A stretch of 64,000 bases of DNA from Icerya purchasi (GCA_039619475.1 CM077115.1:178258060-178322059); one strand, 5' to 3'. Positions 1 to 12,086 are shown, counted from the stretch's first letter. The notes: generated from the letters alone by a model not told the origin. Numbers and translations: made by a program.

Positions 1-1379
1 CTTTCCAGAAGGATAATGACAAGGCTACTACGTTACTCTACCTAATGGGAAAATTTCCCCTTGCTCGGTCGTTTAATATTTAAATGTTTCTATGTTTTCC
101 TTTAAACCCGATAGTGAAATAACGGTAGCCAGTTCGATGTTTCGCCAGGAGCCCACCACCACCTCCGAAAGTCTCCTACAAAATCTAAAGCCGAAATATG
201 AAAATATTGTTTTATAAGGTTTTTAAGCAAATGGAGTTCTTTGATTTTTCGTAAAGCAAAATGTAACGTCGCTGCGGGGGATGTATCAATAAAATTGGAT
301 TTTAATTAATAATGAGTTCATGATTCTAAAAATATTCAATAATATCGTTTATAACGAATTAATACAAAAAGGGGTGGGGGCTTAGAGAAACACGAAACAA
401 AACGCAGAAAAGAAGTGGACTACAAAAATTAATTTTTTTAAATGTCTGGCTCCCGATCTTAATGGAATTTGAGTGATCGGCTCTCTGAGAAATTGGGAAA
501 AGCCTTTGAAAGGAAATTTGGGCTTCTTTTTCAAAAACGATCGAAAAAAAAACAAAATGAATGAAAGAAACGAAAAGCCATTTAACACCGAAACAAATCA
601 TTTACATTCCATGACGCACACTGGCTAAAATTTTAACCGACAAAATCGTACGGTCATTATCGTCATAGCGCCACACAAAGCAACGGTTTGATCCTCTTCC
701 TGCCAGGCGCCGGTGACGTTATATAATCTTTTAATCGAATCCGCGGATATGTTTTGGATTTTATATACGTTTTTCTTTTCTCGAAATAATGGAAAAAAGG
801 TCCGATATAAATATATGTTATGTATAGAGATATGTATGTGCATTATCTGATAATTTAAAAAAGTCACCTAAAATTGAAACAGGGTAATTATACTAAAATT
901 ATGTGCACTCATTCGGAGTTTATAAAATTTGTTTACAGTGCGAGTTGTTTTAGCTATTGTCATTACTTTTAGCCCAGACCCTCGACGACACGCATAAAAC
1001 GATTTTTAGAAATCCTTCCGAAAAACTATAAATTTTTCCAAAATATTTACACTGCAGACAAAATACTTAAATCAACCGATATGTGGAAAAGGTGTGTGTA
1101 CATTCATAAAACTTTTTTTTTTATTTTTTTTATTTTTATCTATTTTGCAACCAAGATGCCAAAATAAAGCATTGTCGTGATATACGCAATATTCTTAGCA
1201 ATAATTAAGGACCATTTTTATTATTTCTAAACAACATATTCGATTTTAAGAATTTCATTACAGATTTAAAATTCGACTTATATTAATATACTACAATCAT
1301 CATTGATTTTCTACCATGAATATTATATCTTTTACGAACATCAATTATAAGTATGTGAAACAAGGCGCGGAAGACCGAA
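1..1379. other. No identifiable feature
   Basis: AT-rich sequence with short homopolymer runs (for example a T-rich tract near 1110-1135). The only open frames are under 85 codons, overlap each other in different frames and show no recognisable motif. I see no RNA gene or terminal repeat here. Confidence 0.5.
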
Positions 1380-1384
1380 TCCGC

Positions 1385-1870
1385 TCCCACCGCTGTGGAA
1401 GTGTGCCTGAGCAGTCAAGTAGAAGGTGACAAGTAGAAATCAGAGTGGCTGAACAGTTCGTTTTGTCAGACTGGGTGAGGGGTGCGAGTAAAGAGATGAC
1501 CATGTGTGAGAAGAGTATGGCCGAGGCGCACGCGTGTGCGAGAACAACTTGATGTCTTCTATCGAATGAGAAGTTTGATTTACGTTTTCCAATAGAGAGA
1601 GGGTTTTAAGGAGCGAAGATGGTAGTGTGACCAAAGTAGTTCACTGTTGTTGCCATCGTTCTTTTAGTTTAAAGTTTGATGGTACGTCGGAAATCGGCTA
1701 GGGAAACTGAGAAACGTTTTGAATTGAAAAGTTTATAGCACCTTGTTTTGCGGTTTTGTCGGCCAGGTTGTTGCCCGGTATACTTTTGTTGCAGAGGTGA
1801 CATGCAAAGAAGGGTTTGAGAAGAGCAGCTGGACGATTTTTTTGGCGAGGGAGTGTTGTTCATTTTTGCC
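1385..1870 (-). pseudogene. I-clade LINE ORF2 C-terminal remnant (RNase H end and zinc-binding tail)
   Basis: Reading the minus strand from about 1865 downwards gives, in different frames, a piece resembling the end of an RNase H domain (GKNEQHSLAKK, compare GNELADQAA in the 13.8-16.8 kb element), then RRHQVVL followed by a phase-shifted Gly/His-rich stretch, then TCHLLLDC, which corresponds to VRHLLIEC in the well-preserved I-clade element of this window. The order of the motifs is the same as in that protein. Several frameshifts separate them, so this is an old dead copy. What I see is the motif order; assignment to the I clade is by family knowledge. It is too decayed to delimit its ends. 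Confidence 0.5.
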
Positions 1871-1879
1871 GATTAATTT

Positions 1880-3780
1880 TTTAAGTTTTGTGTCCGGCAG
1901 GTTCATTTGTGAGTAAATCTTTAATTCTTTCTTCAGGGCTACAGCTCCTTTCTTTTAGTTCCGCTTATTTTCTTTATTATTCTTTCGGTATCCATCAAGT
2001 AGTTTTTGTTTTTTTTTGTTCTTTTCTCTATGGTGGCCGAATAAATACTTTACACATCAAATGTAATCATTTGCTACTCTCCTTGATATGAAATCTTCAG
2101 CCACTTGTTGCGACGTTTCGAAAAAATAAACCGGTCGACAGTCGCTTTACAGTTCACTTAATTTCAATCAATTTCCCGAGACAAAACTCAAATTCTGCGC
2201 AACAGCTTCAACCATGTTGCTGCATAGCGTTCAGCTTGGACCATCGCGCTGTGATTGTAAACAAAAAGTCCATCGCAAAACGTCTTTAAGTGGAGTAATT
2301 TGCACGCAGGGGAAACGTCGCGATATTAGCGGCTCCCTTTTGGTCGGTGTGACTTTATCACATTTTTTCAGCAACTACCAGAAGCTGTGGCTGCGGAGTT
2401 ACAAAGAAAAATTTCTACACAGTGAGCAAGAACAATCAGATACCGGGTGTGGTTTAGAATTCAAATGAATTTTCGACAAACCCGGCTAGGCCTGATGGAA
2501 CCTTCTTCTCGCATCGGCAATCTTTGCGGTCGTTTGTTACGGCTTCGTCCTTTTCTAGTATCACGAAGCGAACAGGAATAAAAGGTTTCAACGGCTACGT
2601 CTAATTCTTACGGTAACAATTTCCACTTTCGAAACACACTTAGCACATCCTCAATTCGGTGTTTTTGCAGACGACTTTCGTGCCTTTTTTGTTTTTTTAA
2701 CAGAGGCACTGACAGTTTGTTATTACTCCGTTTCCATTTTTAAAACTTTCTCCATGCTGTTTCTTTTTTTTTAGAAAATTCGTGTTCGGAATACGCTTGG
2801 CCGGATACAAAATTTCTTTCTCTCTATACGTGTCTCCGCATCCTTGGTTTTTGTTTTTTTTTTTTTTTTTTTTTTTTGTTACTCTCAATAAAAGATGTGC
2901 GGTTTAGGTTACTCGGCTGGAATTTTTATTATTAATTTTCAGAAAATTTACCTGAAGCTTGTTAAAAATTGTTCGCTTAGAGCTTTTCGAGAATTAGATG
3001 TTATTAACCTTTTTTTTTTTTTTTTGTTTTATTTGAAGTAAAGCGTGTAGTTCTTGTACTTTTTCTTTACTAAAAATAATTTGAGAAATATGTTAATCAC
3101 CTTTTCTTTTTTTTTTTCTCGGTCGCCACACCTTTAAAATACACGTTCAAAAGTACTAAAAACGAATGAAATATATTGTATAAATCGTCGGTTCCATTTT
3201 GGGAGGTTATTTTTGATTTTTTGCATTACATTTACCTTTCCGAGGCTTTTGAATTGTTCAATTTTAGCCGATTCGAACGGAGAGTTTGTTTGATAATCTG
3301 CAGATTCTTTCTACTCGTATAATGTTGTTTGAAAGAATGTAGTGAATTGAAAACGGATATTCTTTTTTTTTTTCGGTAACTAAAAAGACTCTTTACGACC
3401 AATGCGCAAATTAATGGTTTATTTAAGTTTTAGAAACCACTCATGATATTATTCGTAGAAGGTGTACACGAATGTTTTTTACGCGTCCTATGCGCTAAAA
3501 TTTAAAGTTAAATTCTCGGATAATTACTTCCATTCGGTTGCTCAAGTGAATGTTGACGAATTTAGGAAAAATTCACCCCATATGATCTTGATTTAGTTAA
3601 AAAATTTTCATTTTTACCGATTAAGTGAAAAAATGTCGTTCAACAAGTTAAGTTTTTCATGAAATACTCAGCTATGAACCACTTTTTTTTTTTTCTCTTA
3701 GTTACCGGTTTGTCAACGAATTATCCCAAGAAATGGGAGGAGAAAATAAAATTTTCTATTCTTAAACGTTTAAGGATAGA
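1880..3780. other. No identifiable gene; T-rich tracts
   Basis: Contains an 84-codon ATG frame at 2214-2468 (Cys-containing, no known motif), long T runs near 2853-2877 and 3010-3025, and otherwise unremarkable AT-rich DNA. No terminal repeats or LINE motifs were recognised. Confidence 0.4.
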
Positions 3781-3829
3781 GGATAAAAATAATTCAAGGG
3801 TAGGCATAATAGAGGTGGAAGGAAATGAG

Positions 3830-4800
3830 AAAATTTAAAAAGCACCGCTAAGAGGAATAGCGATATCGAGTTTTAGTAAAAAAAGGGTAGAAGGACGATG
3901 ATTGTTCAGCAGAAAAGACAGCACATTCAAATAAAACATGATCAAAATCACAAGGAATGTATATAGAAGAAGGATGAAAAGTACTAAATGGAATAGAAAA
4001 AGATGAAAACCGTGAAAATTATGCAGGAAAGAGATCATGATTAAAGCGAATGCGATAAATAGCCGAGATGTCGGAGCGCTTAATAGGGAATAACTATCTG
4101 GTGAACTAGGAGCAGGCGGGATTCCTGGAAGCTAGGAACCTAACTAGGAGTTCAATGTATGGTATTAGTTTTTAATGAAGAAAATTATGATGGAAAGGGG
4201 GCCTCTTAGATATTTTCCATACATGAGAAATAGGAGTGGATCGAAAAAAAAGACGAGCAGAAGATTTTCTATGAGTTTTTCTTAGCTATTTTAAAAACAA
4301 ATCTGGCTTTCTTATGAACCAGAAGGTTTGAAACAGAAGTACAGGAGCGAAAATGCTATAAGTGGACATACTTAAATTTATAGCCGCCTTACAGTCCTCA
4401 CTCCATCATAATGAGGAGAACGTTCTGGGTTTTTTGTTGGAAGTTAGTCGAATAGGTAGAAAAGAACAAATTAAGGCGCAGCAAAGATTGATGCAATAAA
4501 GAAGTCATACTGGGAAGATAAGTTTACATTAAGAGGAATCTAAGAGAGCGGAAGAAGTTACATAGATCATAATTAAGAAGAATGTAAGCCGAGATGAGGT
4601 GGATTCGACGAGTTGTTAAGAATTGAGATTTGGACGAAATTTGGATTAAACGGATTAGACGCAATAGAAGGATAGATGTTGTGAGTTAGAAAATGCATAT
4701 AATTTCTGATTAGAATAGCTGAACCATCATATCCGTCACTGCGATTAGAACTAATTAAAGGAAAACTATCGATGTTTAGCGAAGTTTCTGAGAGCAGCAC
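3830..4800 (-). pseudogene. Family A I-like LINE remnant (endonuclease piece plus C-terminal piece)
   Basis: Two widely separated parts of a LINE ORF2 lie here in the same orientation. At 4573-4800 the minus strand encodes an apurinic-endonuclease-like stretch: LSET (catalytic Glu motif), then NRSDGYDGSAILIRN, matching the usual RSDR..GGVAILI region. At 3835-4100 it encodes the C-terminal tail: AIYRIRFNHDLFPA, PWFSSFSIPF and CDFDHVLFEC, which correspond to INRLRLNHTLLSS, PWFYDF and CDPDHILFEC of the family A copy at 54.8-56.4 kb. The reverse transcriptase and RNase H that should lie between are missing or unrecognisable in the ~470 bases separating them, so an internal deletion plus decay is inferred. 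Multiple stops and frameshifts make it non-functional. Confidence 0.6.
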
Positions 4801-5069
4801 AATATATTATATTTATCCGGCAAGCTTTTGAGAGAATTTCTGTTCGCTCTAGAGCTACGAAAGTTCCACTGTAATATTGTAAGTTAACAAGGCATAACCA
4901 AAGGGAAAGGCGTGAAATATAAACAAGTTCAGTCAAGCATTATGTTTCACGCGCTGAGGATTCCGTATGTGAAATTAAACATAACTATAATGTACATTTA
5001 TATAATGCTGAAGTCAAAACAAGGAAATCAGATTCTTCGCGCTGCAAAGGGGAAGAAACACATAATTTT

Positions 5070-5240
5070 ATATGCTTTTTTGAACTTTTCGCCAACTCTG
5101 AAAGTTTCGTTAAGGAAATGAAATACAATTTTGTTCCCGACAAAAAGCGATCTTTCCACCAATATATTATATGCCCGGAAAAAAAAATTTTTTTTTAAAA
5201 AATTTCGAGATTTTGGCACTCCGAGGATTCAAATTTTAGA
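5070..5240 (+). repeat. Partial tandem copy of unclassified dispersed repeat
   Basis: This segment (GAACTTTTCGCCAAC, GAAAGTTTCGTTA, then CGATCTTTCCACCAATATAT) is a diverged duplicate of the start of the neighbouring repeat at 5346-5560, in the same orientation and about 265 bases upstream. It also matches the corresponding part of the copy at 52.86-53.54 kb, where GAAAGTTTCGTTAAGGAAAT is shared. Confidence 0.6.
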
Positions 5241-5339
5241 AACCCGGATGCTACAAACTAGAGAAATATACGGGGATGCGCACATTTTTAACCTTGTTTA
5301 AAATTTTTAACTATAATACTGACTGGGCTGGACATGTCA

Positions 5340-5990
5340 TTTTTTGCGCTTTTTTGAACTTTTGGCCAACTTCGAAAGTTTCGTTATGTAATTAGTACCC
5401 CTTCGTTCTGAACAAATAGCGCGACCTTTCCAACGATATATCACATGCCCAGGGAAAAAAATATTTTTTTCGAAAATTTCAAGCTTTCGGCGTCCCGAGG
5501 GTCAAAGTATAAAGTTATAAGCTCGGCAATAATTTTCCCGTAAAACGGCCCTTTGTGCATAAGTTTGAGATACGTTTTGGTTTTCTCTACTTTTTTACTC
5601 GAGCTATTGTACACGTGAACATAAAACTTTTTTGTTGTTTTTAGGATCAAAGAAAGGGGGGGGGAGAGTCCATATCATTTTTTAACCGTAATTTTTTTCT
5701 TTTGTGAAAGAGTTTCTACGTTTTATTTTATATTTTGAATTTCACTTTTATAAGTTTATCTTATGATGAGTTATGAATTTTTAAGTGATTTTTGAGGTCC
5801 TTTTATATTCCATATTATATATTTTTGACAGTTTTTTGGGTTTTTTGGCTCCCGGGGTGATCGGTTAGTTTGAAGTTATAGATATGGTTTTAAAGAGAAT
5901 TTTAATTAGAATTTATGATCCAATTTTAAAGTTTATCAGTCAATCCGATCGTGAGTTATTGATTTTTATTTGATATTTTTGTATACATTG
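5340..5990 (+). repeat. Unclassified ~650-bp dispersed repeat, copy 1
   Basis: A collinear match to 19400-19990 (same orientation) and to 52860-53545 (inverted). Landmarks in order are CTTTCCAACGATATAT, GAGCTATT, GTTTCTACG, GATGAGTTATGAATTTTTAA, GACAGTTTTTTG, TTATAGATATGG, AAAGAGAATTTTAA and GAGTTATTGATTTTTATT. No open frame is conserved between copies, no inverted terminal repeats are obvious and no poly(A) tail is obvious, so I cannot place it in a transposon class. It could be a non-autonomous element or a decayed LTR or UTR fragment. Confidence 0.65.
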
Positions 5991-5999
5991 GTTTAAAGG

Positions 6000-7440
6000 A
6001 AGAAGGAATTTCAGACAAACTTTTTGAATACGGAGAAATTACTGATCGGGGGTGACCGTTACAGCCGGCATCAGTGGTTGAACTGGAATAATATTTATTA
6101 AAAAGATTTTGTGATTTCGGATAGGAATAATTTTTTTAGGAAGGTAATATCTAATATATGAAGAGGAAGAACTACCGTAATAATTTCGACGTTTCCTTTT
6201 TTGTGGTATTAGAAGAGTCCGGTAAGGCGGGGAAATTGTTCGAGTTAGAGATATCAGCAAAGGTGAAAGAGACCAGTTTCTCTTGACTGATATTCATAGC
6301 CTCAGAGTACGAAACTGCGGGGGGAATTAGGGGGAGAGTTACCTTCAGACGGGTCTAGCATTAATTATAAATTAAGTTTAAATTTTAATTTAGAAAGTAA
6401 AATCAACAATTAAAAAGTATCTAGATTAATAAATTAAAGTATCGATCGAACAAGACAACAACGGTATTTGAAATAACGAAACGATAAGAACAATTAAACA
6501 CGCGACGACGGTAAGTACGAAGGAAGCCATTTACCGAGGTGTAGTTGATTAGTTAATTGTGTTTCTTCGGGTAGAACTTTGCTCGATTCCAGCTGCTGTA
6601 CATTGATACTTTCAAAAAAAAAAAGTTCATTTGCGCTAGGTTAATGTCTACAAGGTTAATGTGTACAGCTGACCCATCTAAAAATAAAATTAAAAAAAAA
6701 AAAAAACAAAAAGAAGTACGAAAGAATTAAAAGGAACGATCTCGCCGGTAGTTCGAGAACAATGAACGGAGTACAATTAAACTTTATCAAACAACTGATA
6801 ACTCGCATTAGGCTGATGAACCATTTCTCGTGACTACTTCTTAGTGAAATTAAAATGAAACGACTAAAAAAATAATAGAAAAAAAAAAATATATTCTCCT
6901 GAAAATTATAAATGAACTCGAGGGAGAAAACAAAAGAAGAATAAAAAAAAAAATCAGACTGAAGAGTCGATGAAGTACACCCAAACATCTTGTCTTTTAA
7001 GTTCTTTTTTTTTTACTGTTTTTAGTCCAGCCTTCGTTACTAGCCAGTTTACTTAAACTTCCAGATTTAAAAAATTCATCCGAATGTTCTGAAATTATAG
7101 AGTTCTTTGCTAATTCTTGATAATGGTTCCAGCAATGATTGTGTCTATACAAATAGCGTATTATTCGAAAAAGTAATTGCATTAAGCGATCTCTTCCATT
7201 GAAATACATTTCCATAATTTCATTCTTACACCCGATCTAAATAGACAAACGTGTCTTGTTCAACAATTTAGTGTCATTCTCAAATTTCACTTCCAGAAGT
7301 CACGGTCCACTCGATATTTTGTTCCGGATGGACGCAAATGATTTTCCTTAATTTCATTATTTTTGAAGTAGTTTTCATTCCACAGTAATTCTGTTCTTCA
7401 TTAATATTCAGCATTAAATCTCTCCGGTTGATTGCATAAA
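6000..7440. other. No identifiable feature
   Basis: AT-rich, with A runs near 6615-6625, 6690-6705 and 6880-6890. Minus-strand frames of up to 110 codons (6656-6988) are Phe-rich products of A/T tracts without motifs. Nothing supported. Confidence 0.4.
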
Positions 7441-7464
7441 TTATCTTCTAATCGTTGACTTTCA

Positions 7465-7790
7465 TCAATCAGCCCCGTTGGGCGTACCGAAGGGAGCATC
7501 CGTTGAGAAGAGCAGAACATTCGAAAAGGATATGATTAGAATCACAAATACAAGGAGGCTCAGAAGCATGAAGAGAGCAGAAAGGAGAAGGGGACAGAGC
7601 GAATCGAAAGCCAGAGGAGGAAGTAGGGAATGATTGATCCCGAGTTTAATTAAAGAAACAACAGTGGAACGACGACAGACAGAAATAGAATGAAACCAAG
7701 GCAGGGAATGAGGAACCGGTTGAGTAAGACGGTACTGCGGATAGCGATTTGAGAATTGTTCAGCCAAAGTCCGGAATGATTCGAGCATAA
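7465..7790 (-). pseudogene. Family A I-like LINE C-terminal remnant
   Basis: The minus strand encodes PHSLPWFHSIS, then RRSTVVSLIKLGINHSLLP, then after one frameshift CICDSNHILFECSALLNG. These line up with RPWFYDFPSLRRS, NRLRLNHTLLSS and CDPDHILFECPSLVNE of the family A copy at 54.8-56.4 kb. The Cys-x-Cys-x4-His-x4-Cys motif is the LINE C-terminal zinc-binding tail. A frameshift near 7570 separates the two halves, so it is dead. No poly(A) end is clear at the low-coordinate side. Confidence 0.65.
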
Positions 7791-7858
7791 TAGGGAAAGA
7801 AAGATCAATTACTATGAGTACATTTTTTCCTTCATAATTCTAAACAAACTGCAAGCTT

Positions 7859-7883
7859 ATATATATATATATATATATATATA
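7859..7883. repeat. (AT)n microsatellite
   Basis: About 12 perfect AT dinucleotide units. Confidence 0.95.
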
Positions 7884-8247
7884 ATTTCATAATCAGATTA
7901 ATTCCTTTTCAATACATAATTAAATATTTGATCGGAAATCAATATTGCTGATCATTCACTTCAGTATCTAACTCAATTATCCGAGAACGGCATATTTTCG
8001 CATTTTATAATCATTAATAGATATTTAAATTTTATGGAAGATATTTCGGTTTATTTTTTTCCAATATTTATTGCACCTATTAATTTATTTAAAATAATTA
8101 TGTGCTGTTTTTCAATCACTTCTGTTTACCTTAATTAAAATTAATTCACCTGAAATTGAACATTCCCCAGCCTGTACGAATGCACTGGCGTAGATGACAC
8201 AACATCGACGCATCTTCTTCTTTTTCTTCTTTGAGTGCCCTCCCCGT

Positions 8248-8452
8248 CAGGCCCGGATTAAGTGTATGATAGGCCCGGGGCCACGGAAATATTAGGGGCC
8301 CTTTTCGGAAGTGACAAAATTATCAGTTTTATAGAATAACTAAATTTTCTTTAATTTAATTTAATTATATTATTTTGAATTCACGAATTAACATATAATT
8401 ATTAATGTAAACAAAACTAAAATCATAGACAATGGGTAGAATTGTCGATACC

Positions 8453-8484
<32 letters not shown>

Positions 8485-8917
8485 TACATATATATATAAT
8501 TTTAAACAATCAATTTTTCAGCAAATTTTAATCAAAGATTTGCATAAAAGGATAGTGTGTGTGCGTGCGTTGTGCGTGTACACACGCACACACATTCATA
8601 GAGATATTTCCTAAAAACGTAGATTCCGACTCGTTGTAACTTGAAACAAATTTTTTTACGAAACTCGAAATTTTACTATTAGGAAGTTTCCTCCTCTAGG
8701 AGGAAATTAAAATGGATAAAAAATTATTAACAAATAAATGTATTAAAAAATGCGCTTGCTCCTGTAAAGTTAATTCTATTTATTTAAAAAAAAAGTTAAT
8801 GTATATGACAAATGATAAATTAATTTTTTATTACTTGTCGGAAGTGGGTGTCTCTTGGAGGCCCCTTTATAAAGCGGGGCCCGAGGTTGCACCCCCCCAC
8901 CCCCAAATACAGGCCCG
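8248..8917 (+). mobile_element. Non-autonomous hAT-like element, complete copy
   Basis: The left end CAGGCCCGGATT and the right end read in reverse, CGGGCCTGTATT, match at 9 of 12 positions. The element is flanked by CTCCCCGT (8240-8247) and CTCACCGT (8918-8925), an 8-bp duplication with one mismatch. Eight-base duplications and CAGG-type ends are characteristic of hAT transposons. Subterminal GGGGCC...CACTTCCG motifs are also mirrored near both ends. The interior has a poly(A)/(TA)n tract at 8453-8499 and no transposase frame, so it would depend on an element elsewhere. Two further partial copies lie at 31190-31481 and 58270-58782. Class assignment is by family knowledge; the ends and duplication are read directly. 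Confidence 0.65.
8453..8499. repeat. Poly(A) plus (TA)n tract inside the hAT-like element
   Basis: A16 followed by about 15 TA units with one interruption. The copy at 31.2 kb has an equivalent TA tract at the matching position, so the tract predates dispersal. Confidence 0.9.
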
Positions 8918-8984
8918 CTCACCGTTAACGAAGATTGGCTGCAACCTTCTTCGAAGATTTACTTCTATCAATTATTAAATGTAT

Positions 8985-9560
8985 TAGTTCACATGTTGAT
9001 TTCCCTGCCCGTTGTTGTAAGTTTTTTAACCAGGATATCCACCTTCTTAGATCGTTGTCCGCACCTATCCTTTCTTTCAGTATTATCTGTAGTGTCGCAG
9101 CTCGTTACGCATGATATAAGTGAGCTGCGTTACTCCTTTTTATGATTGTGTCAGCAGCTCTTGGTTTTGACCTATTTTCGTTTTATGACGTCTGTGTTAG
9201 ATACGCGATCGGCATATGCTATTTTCGAAATTCTTCTAATAGTTCAACAATACTGAGTGCACATATAGCATTTCACCATTCTGTATCAGATATGTAGACC
9301 GAGGGGAGTTTTTGCTACTGAAAAATGATTTCATATTTAAAAATATCGCTTTTGCCTGCTCGAATCTTGCCCTAATTTCTATATCTGGATCAGCGTTGTC
9401 TGTTTTTAATGTAGCATCCTAGATATTTAAATTTACTTACTTTTTCAACCATTCTTCCGTATATTTTTATTGTCAGTTGTATGTCCTTGTTTTTGCTTAG
9501 TACCATGATTTCCATTTTTTGAGTATTTGTTTTCAATTCGATTTTGTCTTCTAATGACTT
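8985..9560 (-). pseudogene. RTE-like LINE reverse transcriptase C-terminal remnant
   Basis: From about 9545 downwards on the minus strand, three frames together give NTQKMEIMVLSKNKDI, then KFKYLGCYIKN, then a run resembling DPDIEIRARFEQAKAIFLNM, and finally LKERIGADNDLRRWISWLKNLQQRAGKST. The KFKYLG motif followed by the EIR-R-EQA segment and a C-terminal GK-type SWLKNL-W tail is typical of RTE-related retrotransposon proteins. The catalytic YADD region, which would lie at higher coordinates, was not found. Many stops and frameshifts show it is old. The clade name is an inference from the motifs. Confidence 0.6.
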
Positions 9561-10430
9561 TATTTTACATCATCTGTAGTTGTTCTATTTGAAATATATT
9601 AATGTTCAATGCCGAGGCCACAAGTTCTAAATGAAACCTAATAGCGTTCCCTATGTACTCGTATCATTGGATGAACTCCCGGTGAATGCTCGTAACACTT
9701 TGTCAAAATATGAGTGAAATGTCACTATTCCGCTTAATTTATTATCGAAACAAGTTATTCTCAGATTTTTAACCGGATTTTTTTTTAATTCGATGAGTGA
9801 CGGACATCTAATTTTTTCTTCCCAGAAAGAACTAATGGCAGCACTTTAACGATGTTAATTGTCTCCTTTAATATGTTGAGCTTATGTTTGTATTCTCTTG
9901 TAAGCTACCGCTAACAGTGATTATATGTTTAATGTTTTTAATGCCCATAATGCATAAAAATATAGTGAAGGGCTTAACAAACTTTTCTGAGGGAGTTACG
10001 AAGTCATACATTTTCCAGTTTGTACTGGATAGAGATAGTTCCTGAAAATTATAATAATTACAAATTCATCTGTTTATTTTAGCAGGAACATCAATTGATA
10101 CCATCTAATATCATTTAAAGCAGCTAAGGCACATTATGTCAATCTGGTGTTTACTAATAAAGCAACAGTGTACCCCAGTTTTGATTTAATATATAGATCA
10201 GTTGTTATCACTTAAAATATCTCTTATCTTCCTAAAACCGTACTGATTTTTAAGTTACAGTCCATTTTTATTTATTCACCATTCCATTCGGCATTTAATC
10301 ATATTCTCCAATAGTTTTTCAACACATTATATAACAGATCTATTCTATTAAGTTCGAATCCTTATTTGGCTTGAGCGTAATAATGGTTTAAACATTGCCG
10401 CCTCCAAATTTCTGCAGTAAAGACCACGAC
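9561..10430. other. No identifiable feature
   Basis: AT-rich sequence between two LINE remnants. It may include unrecognisable upstream parts of the RTE-like fragment, but I could not follow motifs into it. Confidence 0.3.
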
Positions 10431-10439
10431 TATTAATTT

Positions 10440-12060
10440 TTGTCGGGTTCGAAAATGCAAGCACAAAATATCCATTAACCTAGACAGCAATCAACTGGTA
10501 GCAGCTTCCTCCGTTCACTACCTCGGCTTACTTTTTGATCAAACTCTATCGTGGAAATTCCATATAAATCAATTGAAACAATCCTGCTTCCGGAAAATGA
10601 ACCTATTAAGGAAATTCGCGCATACTTTTTACGGGCCAGACCGTATCTTATTACTCCGAATTTATCGCACAATAATAAGATCTAAATGCGACGATGCTTC
10701 GGAGGTATACTCAACAGGCAACCAAAATTACCTGCAATCACCAAACACCATCCATGGCTCTTCAGCTCCCTACAATAGATTTGCGTACTATCGATAGCCT
10801 GCGTGCAGAGACGCCCGAGTGATCCCCAGACATTTAACAAATATTTCGCTAGTCTAATTTCTATCTGCAATGCATAACCTCAAACTTCACACCTCTTTGT
10901 GTAATATCAACTACTCTTCGAATTGGAATGGAAGCAGCCGAGATAATCTCTCACTCAGTCGCAGTGAGCTCGCCATCGAACCGCAATCCAGTCAAATCGG
11001 ACCTTGATTTATTAAATTGTCGTCGAAGCATAAATTCCATCTTCAAAGAGGCTAAACTAATGATTCCTTCGTAAGCCCGCAGCGCATCACAGTGTTCTTA
11101 ACGGACGCATCTATGTTCGACATTTCTGTAGGGTGTTCGGTAATAGAAGGAAATGTCGTGCTAATACGATACTCATTTCTCGCTTTTCCGTTCTTTTAGC
11201 TAAGTTATACGCAATATTCCTAGCACTTCAGTTCTTCTGGAACTAGCAAACAAACATTTCAGCGGTAATCCATTCTGACTCTCTTGCGGATCTATTTTTA
11301 TTCTTACTTTTTTTTTTTATTGAGTTCGTCAACCATGGACCTTCACCCAGAAACAATTAGAAAGGGAAATGAATATCAGGTATATTTTGATGCGGTAGGA
11401 TATTATTAGAAGGAAAACGATATGTGAAGAAGGAAAAGACAAGATATATGGAAGGCACAATGCGGAGCAGGAATACCAATTCGCAGCAAATTATCCGATG
11501 TTTCCAGTGGTACATCCCATTGCGAAGGAAATAGTTAAACTGCAGATATCTGCCTCGCTCCGCGCGATAACATTTCTCTGGATTCCAAGTTATTCGTGGA
11601 TTCCTGAAAATGAGTTGGCCGATAGGGCAGCCAAAGAAGCTACAACGATTTGGCCTATTCCAGACACTCCGGTACCAGCTTCAAATTTCATTGGCTTTGC
11701 GCACACTATGGAACCAACGATGACTGTCGATCCTATGTACAAATAAACTTCGCCAAATTAAGCAACATGTCCGACCATAGAAGACTCACCTCAGCCGAAG
11801 AAGAGATGATGTAACTATTACCAGATTCCGGCTGGGGCAAAAGCAACTCACGCATGGCTTACTGCAAAAGACACCGGCTCCAATCAACAGCATATTTTTA
11901 CGTTCCCCATATTCTCACAGAATGTCCTTAGTTCAATTCGCTCAGATTAACACATAAACTTCCCTCCTTCTCGTTTTATAACATCTCTGATGACCCTACT
12001 ATCCTTTCAAACCTAAACAGTTTCCCGCTTCTTGCGAAGCTATACTACGCAATATAAATT
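10440..12060 (+). pseudogene. I-clade LINE ORF2 remnant: RT thumb, RNase H and C-terminal tail
   Basis: Plus-strand motifs in order are: VHYLGLLFDQTLSWKFHI and LLLRIYRTIIRSKCDD (end of the reverse transcriptase and thumb); VFLTDAS (first RNase H aspartate); IHSDSLADL (second aspartate); LWIPSYSWIPENELADRAA (the H-x2-G-x2-GNE-x-AD block, with His changed to Tyr and Gly to Glu); and HILTEC, the C-terminal zinc-binding tail. This is the same domain order as the element at 13.8-16.8 kb. The RNase H is split by an unrelated insertion at 11308-11490. Multiple frameshifts and stops, plus loss of a conserved histidine, make it non-functional. Confidence 0.7.
11308..11490 (-). mobile_element. Family A LINE 3' end inserted in an I-clade remnant
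   Basis: Starts with a T11 run at 11308-11318 (the poly(A) tail read in reverse). Reading the minus strand, GTTTCTGGG, GGTCCATGGTTGAC and then ACTCAATAAAA reproduce the family A 3'-terminal motif. Upstream, CAFHISCLF and SFPFLIVSG resemble CASYILSFPS and LLPFVSG at the end of the 54.8-56.4 kb copy. The insertion separates the DSLAD and IPSY parts of the RNase H domain of the host remnant. The right boundary is approximate, and I could not see a clear target-site duplication. Confidence 0.6.
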
Positions 12061-12086
12061 CCGTAATTCGTTTATTTAATCTATAT

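Noticed and set aside
2214..2468. 84-codon ATG frame, Cys-containing
   Set aside because: No motif, no splice or promoter evidence, and a length expected by chance in this amount of DNA.
10345..10360. AGTTCGAATCC resembling a tRNA B box
   Set aside because: No matching A box, acceptor stem or anticodon arm around it; it lies next to an I-clade remnant and is probably chance.
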